From the NCBI RefSeq assembly GCF_900188435.1, contig NZ_FYFA01000001.1, positions 1,984,001 through 2,048,000 on the forward strand: a DNA stretch of 64,000 nt, read 5' to 3'. Under the pieces are notes generated by a model that searched no databases, was not told the origin of the DNA, and saw nothing but the letters and a program-made list of their open reading frames with translations. This DNA comes from Marinobacter sp. es.048 (GTDB lineage: Bacteria > Pseudomonadota > Gammaproteobacteria > Pseudomonadales > Oleiphilaceae). Position numbers and translations under genes: made by a program. This document shows, piece after piece, positions 27,317 to 35,864 of this stretch. How positions within the stretch are numbered: position 1 is the first letter of the stretch; each line of letters starts with the position of its first letter.

Positions 27317-28114
27317 GTGCGAATCTGGGCAGTAGCCAATCAAAAAGGTGGTGTCGGTAAAACCACGAGTGTGGTCGCCCTGGGCGGCTTGCTTGCCGAA
27401 CGCGGCAAGCGTGTTCTCGTTGTGGATCTGGATCCCCACGGCTCGCTTACCAGCTGGTTCGGGTACGATCCGGACACCATTGCCCACAGCGTTTTCGATT
27501 TGTTCCAGCATCAGGGCAAGGTGCCCGATGGGCTTCCGGCCCAGTTGATTACCAAAACCAGTTGCAAGGGTCTGTCCCTGCTACCGGCCAGTGCGGCCTT
27601 GGCCACCCTTGAGCGAAGGATGATCGGCGTCGAGGGTATGGGGCTGATCATCTCCCGGGCCCTGACCCAGCTCTGGGACGATTTCGATTATGTCCTGCTG
27701 GACAATACCCCCTCCCTTGGGGTTCTGATGGTCAACGCCCTCGCCGCGGCGCAGCATCTGATTATTCCCGTGCAAACCGAATTTCTGGCCATCAAAGGCC
27801 TGGAGCGAATGCTCCACACCCTGAAGATGATCATGCGCTCCCAGAAAAACGAGCTGTCCTACACCATTGTGCCAACCCTGTACGACCGGCGTACCCAGGC
27901 ATCGGTTAAAAGCCTTAACCTCCTGCGTAAGACCTACCGTGAATCCTTGTGGCAGTTTGCCATTCCGGTGGACACCAAGTTCCGGGATGCCAGTCAGGGC
28001 GGTATTATTCCCTCCGCTCTGGATGCGGAAACCCACGGTGTCCGGGCCTACAACCATCTGTTGGACGATCTCATGTCCCGGGTGGGTGGGGTGAAGGAGC
28101 GTCAGCATGGCTGA
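27317..28114 (+). CDS. parC: Chemotaxis-array positioning ATPase ParC (ParA/MinD family)
   Basis: A 265-aa ParA-type ATPase with deviant Walker A (ANQKGGVGKTTS) beginning near residue 6, switch segment VVDLDPHGSLTSWFG and DNTPSLGVLMVNAL. ParC recruits polar chemoreceptor arrays together with ParP. I chose the GTG at 27317 (VRIWAVANQKGGVGK), which matches the family N-terminus and has GGAGA nine nt upstream; an ATG at 27293 in frame has no ribosome site. It overlaps parP by 8 nt. Confidence 0.9.
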   Translation: MRIWAVANQKGGVGKTTSVVALGGLLAERGKRVLVVDLDPHGSLTSWFGYDPDTIAHSVFDLFQHQGKVPDGLPAQLITKTSCKGLSLLPASAALATLERRMIGVEGMGLIISRALTQLWDDFDYVLLDNTPSLGVLMVNALAAAQHLIIPVQTEFLAIKGLERMLHTLKMIMRSQKNELSYTIVPTLYDRRTQASVKSLNLLRKTYRESLWQFAIPVDTKFRDASQGGIIPSALDAETHGVRAYNHLLDDLMSRVGGVKERQHG

Positions 28115-28922
28115 CGATAAATTGACAAGGCTGGCGGATCCGGAAAACGCGATTGCCAGTTACCTTGATGAATTGCTGCACACGGCCACGGACACTGCGC
28201 TCCGGGAGGAAACCGCAACGCCTGAACCGGTGAAGCCGGCAACCCAGGAAGCCCCTGTGGCAACCCGAACGAAACCGGCTCCGGTGCCAACTGTCGAAAA
28301 ACCGGCGGCAAGTCCCGAACCGCCCAGACCGGCCCAGGGCAAGTCTGCAGAACCAGTGCGGCCCGTGGAGCGCCAGGCTCCGGAAGAGCCTGTATCGAAG
28401 CAAAAAGTGGAGGTCCGGCCTGAGCCTGAGCCGGAGCCGGCTGCGCCACCTTCTCGTCCGGAATGGTCAGAGCAGCCTTTCGAATGCCTCATATTCACGG
28501 TTGCAGGGCTGCAGCTTGCGGTGCCGCTGATTCTTCTCGGTGCCATTCATCGTATTGAGGAAGAGATCCGGCCCATCCCGGGAAGTCCACGCTGGTATAT
28601 GGGAATCCGGCCCGACCGGGACCACAACCTTCGTGTGGTGGACACCGCCGAATGGATCATGGCAGGGCGGGTGCCGTCCGGTGTTCGTGACAACTACCGG
28701 TTTGTGATCCGGCTGGATAACAGCGACTGGGGGCTGGCCTGTGATGACGTGGCCCAGTCTTTCACCCTACGGCCCGACGAAGTGCGCTGGCGGACCGCCC
28801 GCAGCAAACGGCCCTGGCTGGCTGGCACGGTGATTGATCATATGTGCGCGCTGATCGATGTGCGTACCATGGCAGACTTGCTGGTGCGGGCGGAAAGAGA
28901 GCACCATCTGGATCTGAGCTGA
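28107..28922 (+). CDS. parP: Chemotaxis-array coupling protein ParP (CheW-like)
   Basis: A 271-aa protein: Pro/Glu-rich disordered N-terminal half (to about residue 125) and a C-terminal CheW-like domain (FECLIFTVAGLQLAVPLILLGAIHRI ... GVRDNYRFVIRLDNSDWGLACDDV). In vibrios and pseudomonads ParP links ParC to CheA and stabilises arrays at the pole. Its start lies within the end of parC and cheW follows after 134 nt. Confidence 0.88.
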   Translation: MADDKLTRLADPENAIASYLDELLHTATDTALREETATPEPVKPATQEAPVATRTKPAPVPTVEKPAASPEPPRPAQGKSAEPVRPVERQAPEEPVSKQKVEVRPEPEPEPAAPPSRPEWSEQPFECLIFTVAGLQLAVPLILLGAIHRIEEEIRPIPGSPRWYMGIRPDRDHNLRVVDTAEWIMAGRVPSGVRDNYRFVIRLDNSDWGLACDDVAQSFTLRPDEVRWRTARSKRPWLAGTVIDHMCALIDVRTMADLLVRAEREHHLDLS

Positions 28923-28952
28923 CGAAAACAATGGTTACTGAATGAAACCGAG

Positions 28953-28970
28953 CCGTGCTGGCACGGTTTG
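28953..28970 (+). terminator. Weak hairpin after parP
   Basis: CCGTGC-TG-GCACGG (28953-28966) followed by TTTG forms a short stem with a minimal loop. A second imperfect dyad lies just downstream (TGCCC ... GGGCA around an ACTATAGT centre, 28970-28994), followed by a T7 run at about 29004. Either could attenuate transcription between parP and cheW; evidence is limited to the symmetry. Confidence 0.3.
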
Positions 28971-29056
28971 TGCCCTTAACTATAGTATTGGGCACTGATG
29001 ATATTTTTTTGACGATCAGGTTGCCCGCCGGGCAGCCCAAGAGGAGAAACATCGCT

Positions 29057-29545
29057 ATGGCATCCCCGAGCGGACAAACCAATCAGGCCCAGGACGATCA
29101 GGTACTGCAGTACGTTACCTTCCGACTGGATGATGAGACCTACGGTCTGAATGTCATGCAGATTCAGGAAGTGCTGAGATACACGGAGATTGCTCCGGTT
29201 CCGGGGGCCCCGGATTATGTGCTCGGCATCATCAACCTTCGGGGTAACGTGGTTACGGTAATCGACACCCGCCGGCGCTTCGGCCTGGCGGACGCAGAAG
29301 TAACCGACGCCACCCGGATTGTGGTGATGGAATCGGCCAACCAGGTAATGGGCATTCTGGTGGATTCCGTGGCCGAGGTGGTGTACCTGAAAGCCAGCGA
29401 AATTGAGACCGCACCGAACGTGGGTAACGAGGAAAGTGCCAAGTTTATCCAGGGCGTGTGCAACAAGGATGGCGAACTGATCATTCTGGTTGAGTTCGAC
29501 AAGATGCTGTCAGACCACGAGTGGGCGGAAATCGCGGCACTGTAA
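29057..29545 (+). CDS. cheW: Chemotaxis coupling protein CheW
   Basis: A 162-aa single CheW domain (QYVTFRLDDETYGLNVMQIQEVLR; GAPDYVLGIINLRGNVVTVID; LVDSVAEVVYL) that bridges chemoreceptors and CheA. ATG 29057 is preceded by GAGGAGA (29041-29047). The frame is open upstream to 28955 but that part is non-conserved. A DUF2802 gene follows after 67 nt. Confidence 0.95.
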   Translation: MASPSGQTNQAQDDQVLQYVTFRLDDETYGLNVMQIQEVLRYTEIAPVPGAPDYVLGIINLRGNVVTVIDTRRRFGLADAEVTDATRIVVMESANQVMGILVDSVAEVVYLKASEIETAPNVGNEESAKFIQGVCNKDGELIILVEFDKMLSDHEWAEIAAL

Positions 29546-29612
29546 TCCGGGGCAACTCGTTACGGGCCTGAAGATGGATGCCTTCCGTGGCAATTTACGG
29601 GAGACATCCGTC

Positions 29613-30005
29613 ATGTTTGCAGAAATTCCTTCATACCTTCCCTGGGCGTTGACTGTTGCCGCCTTGTGTCTGGTTTTCGTTCAGGGCCTGGTTCTCGGGC
29701 GCCAGGTGCGCAGCTTGAGAGCAACGCTGAAAGAGCGCTGCGATACCCTTGGCCGGGAACTGCATGCCACTACGAGTGGCAGCATGGGGGTAGGACAACG
29801 GCTGGTCAGCTGTGAACGACAGTTGCACGAGCTGAGGACCACGCTCGACGAAATGCGCCAGAACGATCCGCTGCGAATCTCTTACGATGAAGCCTCTCGA
29901 CTGGTTGATCTCGGCGCCGATATCGACGATCTTATGAACACGTGCGGAATTTCCCGTCCCGAGGCCGAGCTGGTGTCAGCACTCAGAAAACGTCAGGCGG
30001 CCTGA
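29613..30005 (+). CDS. DUF2802 membrane-anchored protein
   Basis: A 130-aa protein with one N-terminal transmembrane helix (LPWALTVAALCLVFVQGLVLG), a coiled-coil segment, and a C-terminal helical part (YDEASRLVDLGADIDDLMNTCGISRPEAELVSAL) resembling a helix-turn-helix. This is the DUF2802 family, found immediately after cheW in pseudomonads; its function is not established. The position suggests a role in polar array or motor function. An ATG at 29574 in frame would lengthen it by 13 residues. Confidence 0.78.
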   Translation: MFAEIPSYLPWALTVAALCLVFVQGLVLGRQVRSLRATLKERCDTLGRELHATTSGSMGVGQRLVSCERQLHELRTTLDEMRQNDPLRISYDEASRLVDLGADIDDLMNTCGISRPEAELVSALRKRQAA

Positions 30006-30031
30006 TACCATGCCGTTACGGACGCTATTGA

Positions 30032-32314
30032 ATGAAGAGAGTTTATCCGAGGGCCCTTGAGGCCCTCCGATCTGTATCCCGCCATGATTTTGTTTCCGGT
30101 TCCGATCTCGCTCCCTCAATAACCGGTCACTCCATTCCCCGTGAAGAAACCGTCAGTCATATCCTCTCGCTGCTTCCCGAGATCGAGCCGGATCAGGTGG
30201 TCATGCATGTGGGTGGTGGCTCCGGATATCTCGCCGCCGTGCTTTCTGGCATGGCACATCGGGTGATTTTCCTGGAGAAAAATTCGGTTGTCGCCGAAGC
30301 GGCCAGGGAACGATTTTTCCGGCTTGGCATGCACAATGTGGATGTAGTGGTTGCCAGTGCGGAAGAGGCGCCGGAGCCAAACCCCTTATGCGATCTGGTT
30401 CTGTGCACCACGTTTATCCAGGATCGAGCTGCATTGGCCCGCCTGCTGCGTGACGACGGCCATCTGGTTTGCCTTGAAGGTCGTGCGGGGCCCGTGCCGA
30501 GCCTCGCCATGTTCGTCCGGCGCGATGCCAGACTGGAGCGGGTCCGAACCTTGGGCTGGGTCGACTTTAACCGCAACGTGGAACAGATCCTCATTGATCA
30601 GGGGCTTGTAGATGACAAGATCCTGGCCGAGGCAAAAGCGGAAGCGGCGAAGCAGAACTGCCGCTTGCTTGATGTTCTCCGGCGCAAGCTGAATCTTGAA
30701 GAAATTGATCTATACCGCTCCCTGGCACGACAGCGGGGTATGACCTTCACCGACGCGGACGAGCTTCTGCCAGATCTTCACCCGGCGTTGTTCCGGCGCT
30801 TTTCCCGGACGTTTCTGGATCTGTCGCGGTTGATTCCCATTGCCGAAGAGGATGGCAGAATCACTGTGGTAACTGATGATCCAGATGCGCGGACGGACCA
30901 GTTGGAACGTCTGAGCCCCAACCAGGTGGTTGATTGCCTGCTGGTGACACCGACGGATTTTCGCCGCCTCTGGTCAGCGCTGGATCTGACCGCCAAGGGC
31001 CGAAGCTTTTCAGCGGATCACGGCCCCGGCCCCGATCAGCAAAAGGACACGGCGGGAAGCACGGATCGAATACTGGGTAAGGATCCGAAGAACAAGCACG
31101 TCAGTCCCTATCTGGTGTCTGTCTACGAAGCCATACTGCTGGATGCTGTTAGCGAAAAAGCCAGCGACATTCACATCGAGCAATACGGCGAGCGCATTCG
31201 TATTCGCCTCAGGGTGGACGGCGATCTCCACGATTTACCTCAATATCAATTATCGCCCCGGGAAATCAAAGGGGTGATCAATGTGATCAAGCTCCGTGCG
31301 GAGCTGAATATTGCCGAGCACCGGCTACCTCAGGGTGGACGGTCACGTTTGCAGCTGGGTGATATGGCCTATGACCTGCGGATCCAGACCCAGCCGTCTC
31401 TTCACGGAGAGAATGCCGTTATTCGCCTCCTGCCCCAGACAGGGCGCGCCATGACCATCGCCGAGCTCGGCATGTCGCCGATGATCGGCGCCCGCTATCA
31501 GCGCCTGCTGGATAACCCGGCCGGACTGGTGCTGGTGGTGGGGCCGACCGGTTCCGGCAAGTCCACCACCTTGTATGCAGGGCTGCAGACTCTTGCCGAT
31601 GATGGTCGCCGGAAAGTGATTACAGTGGAAGACCCTATTGAATACTCCATCGATAACATCCAGCAGACCCGGGTCCGGTCGGAAATTGGCTTTGGTTTCG
31701 CCGACGCCATGAGAGCGTTTGTCCGGGAAGATCCGGATGTGATTCTGGTGGGCGAGATTCGAGATCAGGAAACTGCGCTGGAAGCGATCAGGGCCTCCCA
31801 GACCGGGCACGTGGTTCTGTCTACGCTGCACTGCAACGACGCGGTGGATTCACTGCAACGTCTATACGATCTGGGTATCCATCCTAACTCGATTGCCGGT
31901 GAGCTGCTCGCTGTCATTGCCCAGCGCCTGGCCAAGCGGATCTGTAAGCATTGCAGCAAGCCTGCAGAGCCAGATCCGGTGATTCTGTCCGAGGTGTTTC
32001 CTGATGGCCCGCCCGCGGATTTCCGATGCTTTGAAGGCGCCGGCTGCGATAAATGCAACGGTCGCGGCACCCGGGGTCGTGTGGCGATTGTGGAGTACAT
32101 GGAAGTCGATTCGGACATACGGAACGCTATTTCCAGCCAACCACCCATCGGCGAATTACGCTGGCGCGCTCTCGATGCCGGCCTGGTAACCATGCGGGAC
32201 AGCGCTCTGGACCATGTAATTGAAGGCATTATCCCGCTTTCCGAACTGCCGCGAATTCTCCCGAGGGAACGCATGGCACCGGAAGTCCGTGGCGGCCGCA
32301 GGAGTCAGGAATGA
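30032..32314 (+). CDS. Fusion: isoaspartate-methyltransferase-like domain + PilB/GspE-type secretion ATPase
   Basis: A 760-aa protein of unusual layout. Residues 1 to about 180 resemble protein-L-isoaspartate O-methyltransferase: SRHDFV, an EETVSH segment where Pcm has QTIS, and SAM-site VGGGSGYLAAVL near residue 60. Residues 190-310 resemble the N-terminal domain of type II secretion/type IV pilus ATPases. Residues 350-740 form a complete ATPase: Walker A GPTGSGKST near 507, Asp box, Walker B VILVGEIRDQETA, His box TGHVVLSTLHCNDA, and four zinc cysteines (CKHC near 637, CDKC near 671). No pilin, secretin or other pilus gene is nearby. Its stop overlaps the start of a MoxR-type ATPase by 4 nt. 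Function unknown. Confidence 0.85.
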   Translation: MKRVYPRALEALRSVSRHDFVSGSDLAPSITGHSIPREETVSHILSLLPEIEPDQVVMHVGGGSGYLAAVLSGMAHRVIFLEKNSVVAEAARERFFRLGMHNVDVVVASAEEAPEPNPLCDLVLCTTFIQDRAALARLLRDDGHLVCLEGRAGPVPSLAMFVRRDARLERVRTLGWVDFNRNVEQILIDQGLVDDKILAEAKAEAAKQNCRLLDVLRRKLNLEEIDLYRSLARQRGMTFTDADELLPDLHPALFRRFSRTFLDLSRLIPIAEEDGRITVVTDDPDARTDQLERLSPNQVVDCLLVTPTDFRRLWSALDLTAKGRSFSADHGPGPDQQKDTAGSTDRILGKDPKNKHVSPYLVSVYEAILLDAVSEKASDIHIEQYGERIRIRLRVDGDLHDLPQYQLSPREIKGVINVIKLRAELNIAEHRLPQGGRSRLQLGDMAYDLRIQTQPSLHGENAVIRLLPQTGRAMTIAELGMSPMIGARYQRLLDNPAGLVLVVGPTGSGKSTTLYAGLQTLADDGRRKVITVEDPIEYSIDNIQQTRVRSEIGFGFADAMRAFVREDPDVILVGEIRDQETALEAIRASQTGHVVLSTLHCNDAVDSLQRLYDLGIHPNSIAGELLAVIAQRLAKRICKHCSKPAEPDPVILSEVFPDGPPADFRCFEGAGCDKCNGRGTRGRVAIVEYMEVDSDIRNAISSQPPIGELRWRALDAGLVTMRDSALDHVIEGIIPLSELPRILPRERMAPEVRGGRRSQE

Positions 32315-33414
32315 GTAACAAGCAATCTGTTAACAAGGCGGCCCAGCGGCAGCCCGTGGAGGTAGTCTACTCTGCTGAGCTGGACAAGCTCAGGAGTATG
32401 GATAACGGCCCAGTGCCTCCCGGCTGGCAGATGTCGCCCCGTGCGGTGGAAAGGTTTGTGATGGGAGATGAGAAACTCGGCATCGAACGAAAATTCGTTG
32501 CCGACCGGGCCATGGTGGTCCGGATCATCATTTCCCTTTGTACCAGTCGCGGCTGCCTTCTGGTTGGCGAGCCGGGGACGGCCAAATCCTGGTTGTCGGA
32601 ATTGCTGGCTGCCGCCATTTCCGGCAGCTCCACCTTAACCTTGCAAGGTGGGGCGGTTAGCAACGTTGGGCAACTGTTATACAGCTGGAACGAAGCGGTT
32701 CTGCACACCGAGGGTCCCTGTCTGAAAGCGCTGGTACCCAGCCCGTTGTTGCGGGGGATGATGGAGGGTCGAATGGTGCGGTTTGAAGAGATCGCCCGCT
32801 GCCCACAGGCGCTGCAGGATGCGCTGCTCTCCGTTCTTTCCGACAGGGTCGCGGTGATTCCCGAGCTGGCGGGTGACGACGGTGTAGTGCTGGCACGGGA
32901 AGGCTTTAATGTCATCGCCACGTCTAACAGTATCGATGAGGGTGTCCATCGGATGAGCGCCGCGCTGAAGCGGCGGATGGACTTTGAAGAAATCCGGCCA
33001 ATCCGAAATCTGGCCGACGAGATGGGCGTGGTGCTTCGGGAAGTCAGCAGGGCTAACCGCCGGGCTGGCATTGAGGTGGAGCTTGATGAGACGGTCATCG
33101 AGATTCTGGTGACCATGTTTCACGAGCTGCGCAATGGCCAGACCCTGGACGGCCGTAGTACCGACCGGCTTGCCGGCTCAGCGCTGTCCACGGCGGAAGC
33201 CGTTTCCGTTGCCCATGCGGCCAGCCTCAATGCCTGGTACTACGGTGGCGGGAGTATCACGGTTGAGCAGTTGATGCACCACATCATCGGCTCGGCTCTG
33301 AAGGACCAGCCCGAGGATCGGCGCCGGTTGCGCCATTACTTTGAAACCACCGTGGCGCCAAGGCGTGGCGATAACTGGCAGCAGGCGTGGGCGCTCCGGT
33401 CACTGATTCACTGA
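32311..33414 (+). CDS. MoxR-family AAA+ ATPase coupled to the fusion ATPase
   Basis: A 367-aa AAA+ protein with Walker A GEPGTAKSW near residue 86, Walker B-like VRFEEIARCPQALQDALLS, sensor segment FNVIATSNSIDEG and arginine-finger region HRMSAALKRRMDF. This set places it in the MoxR clade, whose members usually act as metal-insertion or complex-maturation chaperones with a VWA-domain partner. No VWA gene is adjacent; instead it shares an ATGA overlap with the methyltransferase-secretion ATPase gene upstream, implying a joint task. It is convergent with the FlhB-fragment gene and overlaps it by 15 nt at the 3' end. Confidence 0.82.
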   Translation: MSNKQSVNKAAQRQPVEVVYSAELDKLRSMDNGPVPPGWQMSPRAVERFVMGDEKLGIERKFVADRAMVVRIIISLCTSRGCLLVGEPGTAKSWLSELLAAAISGSSTLTLQGGAVSNVGQLLYSWNEAVLHTEGPCLKALVPSPLLRGMMEGRMVRFEEIARCPQALQDALLSVLSDRVAVIPELAGDDGVVLAREGFNVIATSNSIDEGVHRMSAALKRRMDFEEIRPIRNLADEMGVVLREVSRANRRAGIEVELDETVIEILVTMFHELRNGQTLDGRSTDRLAGSALSTAEAVSVAHAASLNAWYYGGGSITVEQLMHHIIGSALKDQPEDRRRLRHYFETTVAPRRGDNWQQAWALRSLIH

Positions 33415-33714
33415 ATCTTCCGGTGCGCCGGGCTTGCGGTCATCAGGTGTCAGCCCGCGAATGTGGAAGGCAAAGGCCAGGATCTCGGCAATCACCCGGT
33501 ACAGTGATTCAGGAATCTCTTCGTTCAATGACAGGCGGGCCAGAATGCTGGCCAGTTCTGCGTTTTCGTAAAGTGGCACATTGTGCTCGCGGGCTATGCG
33601 GATGATTTCTTCCGCCAGCTCGTGGGTGCCTGTAGCGCTGATGGTGGGCGCTTTCTCACCATCGTATTTCAGCGCGACTGCGGCTCGGCTGTGCTGTTCT
33701 GTCTCTGATGTCAT
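33400..33714 (-). CDS. Stand-alone FlhB C-terminal-fragment homologue (FlhX-like)
   Basis: A 104-aa soluble protein that aligns with the part of FlhB released by autocleavage: SRAAVALKYDGEKAP here against THYAVALKYDQKAMGAP in the FlhB of this window, and ALSLNEEIPESLYRVIAEILAFAFHI-type similarity later. It lacks the NPTH site itself and begins almost where that site would be. Such short homologues can replace the cleaved fragment or serve as alternative export-switch parts in some bacteria. Its start overlaps the end of the second FliK-like gene (ATGA), so the two are expressed together. Confidence 0.85.
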   Translation of the reverse strand: MTSETEQHSRAAVALKYDGEKAPTISATGTHELAEEIIRIAREHNVPLYENAELASILARLSLNEEIPESLYRVIAEILAFAFHIRGLTPDDRKPGAPEDSVNQ

Positions 33715-35093
33715 GCCCGGGTATCCACCAATCTGTGTTCGAGTCGGGTTACGCTGCTTTGAGGCGTGCCGCGGCGGCAGTCCAGGTCGGTCACTTCCAG
33801 ACCCAGATCGGTCAGGCTCTGTCGTAGTGCGGGAAGCTCCTGGTTCACCTGACGCAGGGTTGCCTGTTTCTCCGCCCAGACCCGTGCGCTGACCGCCTGC
33901 TGGCGAAGGGCGACATCGAAGTGCAGAGGCCCTGCCTCATCCAGATCCATGGTCAGTGAAAGCCGCCATTCGGCTGTGGTGGTTTTCGCGGATCTGGTTT
34001 CTGATTCCCTGTCTTCGGGATATTGTTCGATCCGGACCTGAGCCAGCCTCGGTTCGTTCTGGGGTGTCAGCCATGGCAGGTCAAGTACCAGGGTGGACGC
34101 GGGTGCCGGGCCCGGCGCCTCGCCACCACCCCGTGCCGTCAGTACTTGGCTGTGTAACTGGTTGACGGTGATCCGGTTGAGCATCCCCGCCAGCAGGCGA
34201 AGCATCTGCCCCACGGTGGGCGCGTCGCCACTGCCCGGGGGCTGGGGTGTTGACAGGGGTTGGGGAAATTGCAGTGGCGCCTGCATCAACTCCGGCGTTG
34301 CAATAGGTGTCAGCCGGTTGAACTGTTCCGGAGTGCTGCCCTGTTGGGCAAGCAATGCGGTGATCACCCTGCCCAGCGCTAGCTTGAGATCGGGTAGCTG
34401 GGCCGACGGTGTCTGGGCCAGGCGTGACTCGGCGAAAAGTCCACTCTCAGAAAGCCATTGGCGGACCTGCTGCGGTGTTGCGTCCTGGCCGCCTGAACCG
34501 GGGGTCAGGCTGGTTCCCGAAGGTAGCCTCGCCACCAGTTGTTCAATAGCCTGCCTGGCGGCTTCCGGAAGCGGTTGAGCACTTCGTGATGACGGCAGTT
34601 GCCCGGGTAGCGGTTCCTGCCGCAGGCCTTGTGTCAGTGTCCCCAGCAGCCTGGTCAGGCCGCCGTCCAGGGTTTGCTGCCACGGCAGACGTTGGGCCAG
34701 GGCACGGGCAATCCCGGCTTCGGGTGCGGGCGCCAGTTTGCCCATCAGCTGTAGTTCATTGCCTGCACGCATCACTTTTACCCAGTCACCGGTAGCCAGT
34801 TCTGTTTTGCCGACAGCGGCCTGAACAAGAAGCGACTTGCCTCGAATGTCCAGTAACAGATCCGCGTTGTTGCCGCCCTGGCGGTTGATGATCTCCGCCA
34901 CCCGGGCCAGGGTGGTTTCCCTGTTGGCCAGCTGCATCTGGTCGAGCAGCTGCCGGGCTGATGCCGCCATGGGCTCGCCGGCCGCTTCGGATGTGACCGC
35001 GGGCCGGGAAGTCTGCGTTGCAGGCTGGGCAGGAGTTCTCGGTGGCTGTTGTCCGCTGGGTAGTTTCATCGTCACTGATTTGATGTTGGACAA
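33711..35093 (-). CDS. Second FliK-like protein (Flg_hook domain)
   Basis: A 460-aa protein, Gln/Pro/Leu-rich, with a C-terminal region resembling the FliK Flg_hook domain (LSLTMDLDEAGPLHFDVALR, then LRQVNQELPALRQSLTDLGL). It is distinct from fliK at 5497-6690. The pairing with a FlhB-fragment homologue directly downstream mirrors the FliK-FlhB functional pair. The start is uncertain: TTG 35093 (MSNIKSVTMKL) has a GGCGGA-like site upstream, ATG 35069 has none. Divergent from the ccm operon. Confidence 0.78.
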   Translation of the reverse strand: MSNIKSVTMKLPSGQQPPRTPAQPATQTSRPAVTSEAAGEPMAASARQLLDQMQLANRETTLARVAEIINRQGGNNADLLLDIRGKSLLVQAAVGKTELATGDWVKVMRAGNELQLMGKLAPAPEAGIARALAQRLPWQQTLDGGLTRLLGTLTQGLRQEPLPGQLPSSRSAQPLPEAARQAIEQLVARLPSGTSLTPGSGGQDATPQQVRQWLSESGLFAESRLAQTPSAQLPDLKLALGRVITALLAQQGSTPEQFNRLTPIATPELMQAPLQFPQPLSTPQPPGSGDAPTVGQMLRLLAGMLNRITVNQLHSQVLTARGGGEAPGPAPASTLVLDLPWLTPQNEPRLAQVRIEQYPEDRESETRSAKTTTAEWRLSLTMDLDEAGPLHFDVALRQQAVSARVWAEKQATLRQVNQELPALRQSLTDLGLEVTDLDCRRGTPQSSVTRLEHRLVDTRA

Positions 35094-35116
35094 GAGTAAT
35101 CCGCCGGCGCTTTCGT

Positions 35117-35122
35117 TATAAT
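35117..35122 (+). promoter_or_regulatory. Possible -10 element upstream of ccmA
   Basis: A perfect TATAAT stands about 104 nt before the ccmA start in the 132-nt gap divergent from the FliK-like gene. No convincing -35 hexamer occurs 16-18 nt upstream, so the call rests on the -10 alone. Confidence 0.4.
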
Positions 35123-35225
35123 ACGCCGCGCCGGTAGGTCACGCGCGAACAATGTTCATGGCTGCCGCTGTCACGAATGCACGCGATGCCGTTTTCACGC
35201 GCATCGTCCTGGTTACGGGGCCCTG

Positions 35226-35864
35226 ATGTCTGAGCCGTTATTACAGGCTGTCGATCTGCAGTGCGAACGGGATGAACGCATCCTGTTCCGTGACCTGTCG
35301 TTCTCCATACTGCCCGGTACGGTCACCCGTGTCGAGGGCCCGAACGGCTCCGGCAAGACCACTCTGCTGCGGATGCTGGCAGGCCTGAATGACGCTTGGT
35401 CCGGCAAGCTGCTCTGGTGCGGCAAGCCCAGGTCTGCCCAGCGGGAAGAATTCCTCCGCAATACCCTGTATCTTGGCCACCGGCCCGGCATTAAACCATT
35501 GCTGACACCGATGGAAAATCTCCGGGCACTGACGGCAGGGCGTCGGCCGCTGCCGGATCCGGTTCTGCGCGAGGCGCTTGCTGGTACAGGGTTGACCGGG
35601 TTTCAGGATGTGCCCTGCCGGAATCTCTCCGCAGGTCAGCAAAGACGGGTGGCCCTGGCACGCCTGTTAATCGCCGATGAGCCGCTATGGCTGCTGGATG
35701 AAGTTTTTACCGCCATTGATGCGAGCGGCGTCAGCGCCATTGAAGAACTGCTTCAACAACGGGCTGCCGAAGGAGGTGCGGTGGTTGTGACGACCCACCA
35801 CGATCTCAGCATACCCGGTATGCAGCGTATTGTTCTGGGTGGAGGTGCAATCAATGAATGCTGA
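35226..35864 (+). CDS. ccmA: Heme exporter ATP-binding protein CcmA
   Basis: A 212-aa ABC ATPase: Walker A GPNGSGKTTLL near residue 38, signature LSAGQQRRVALARLL, Walker B LWLLDEVFTAID and the H-loop His in TTHHDL. It powers release of holo-CcmE from the CcmC-heme complex. First gene of a complete ccmABCDEFGHI operon; it overlaps ccmB by 11 nt. Confidence 0.95.
   Translation: MSEPLLQAVDLQCERDERILFRDLSFSILPGTVTRVEGPNGSGKTTLLRMLAGLNDAWSGKLLWCGKPRSAQREEFLRNTLYLGHRPGIKPLLTPMENLRALTAGRRPLPDPVLREALAGTGLTGFQDVPCRNLSAGQQRRVALARLLIADEPLWLLDEVFTAIDASGVSAIEELLQQRAAEGGAVVVTTHHDLSIPGMQRIVLGGGAINEC

Noticed and set aside
33400..33714. Pseudogene remnant of a duplicated flhB
   Set aside because: The frame is intact, starts cleanly with an ATGA overlap to its neighbour and keeps only the cytoplasmic fragment, so it looks like a maintained gene.
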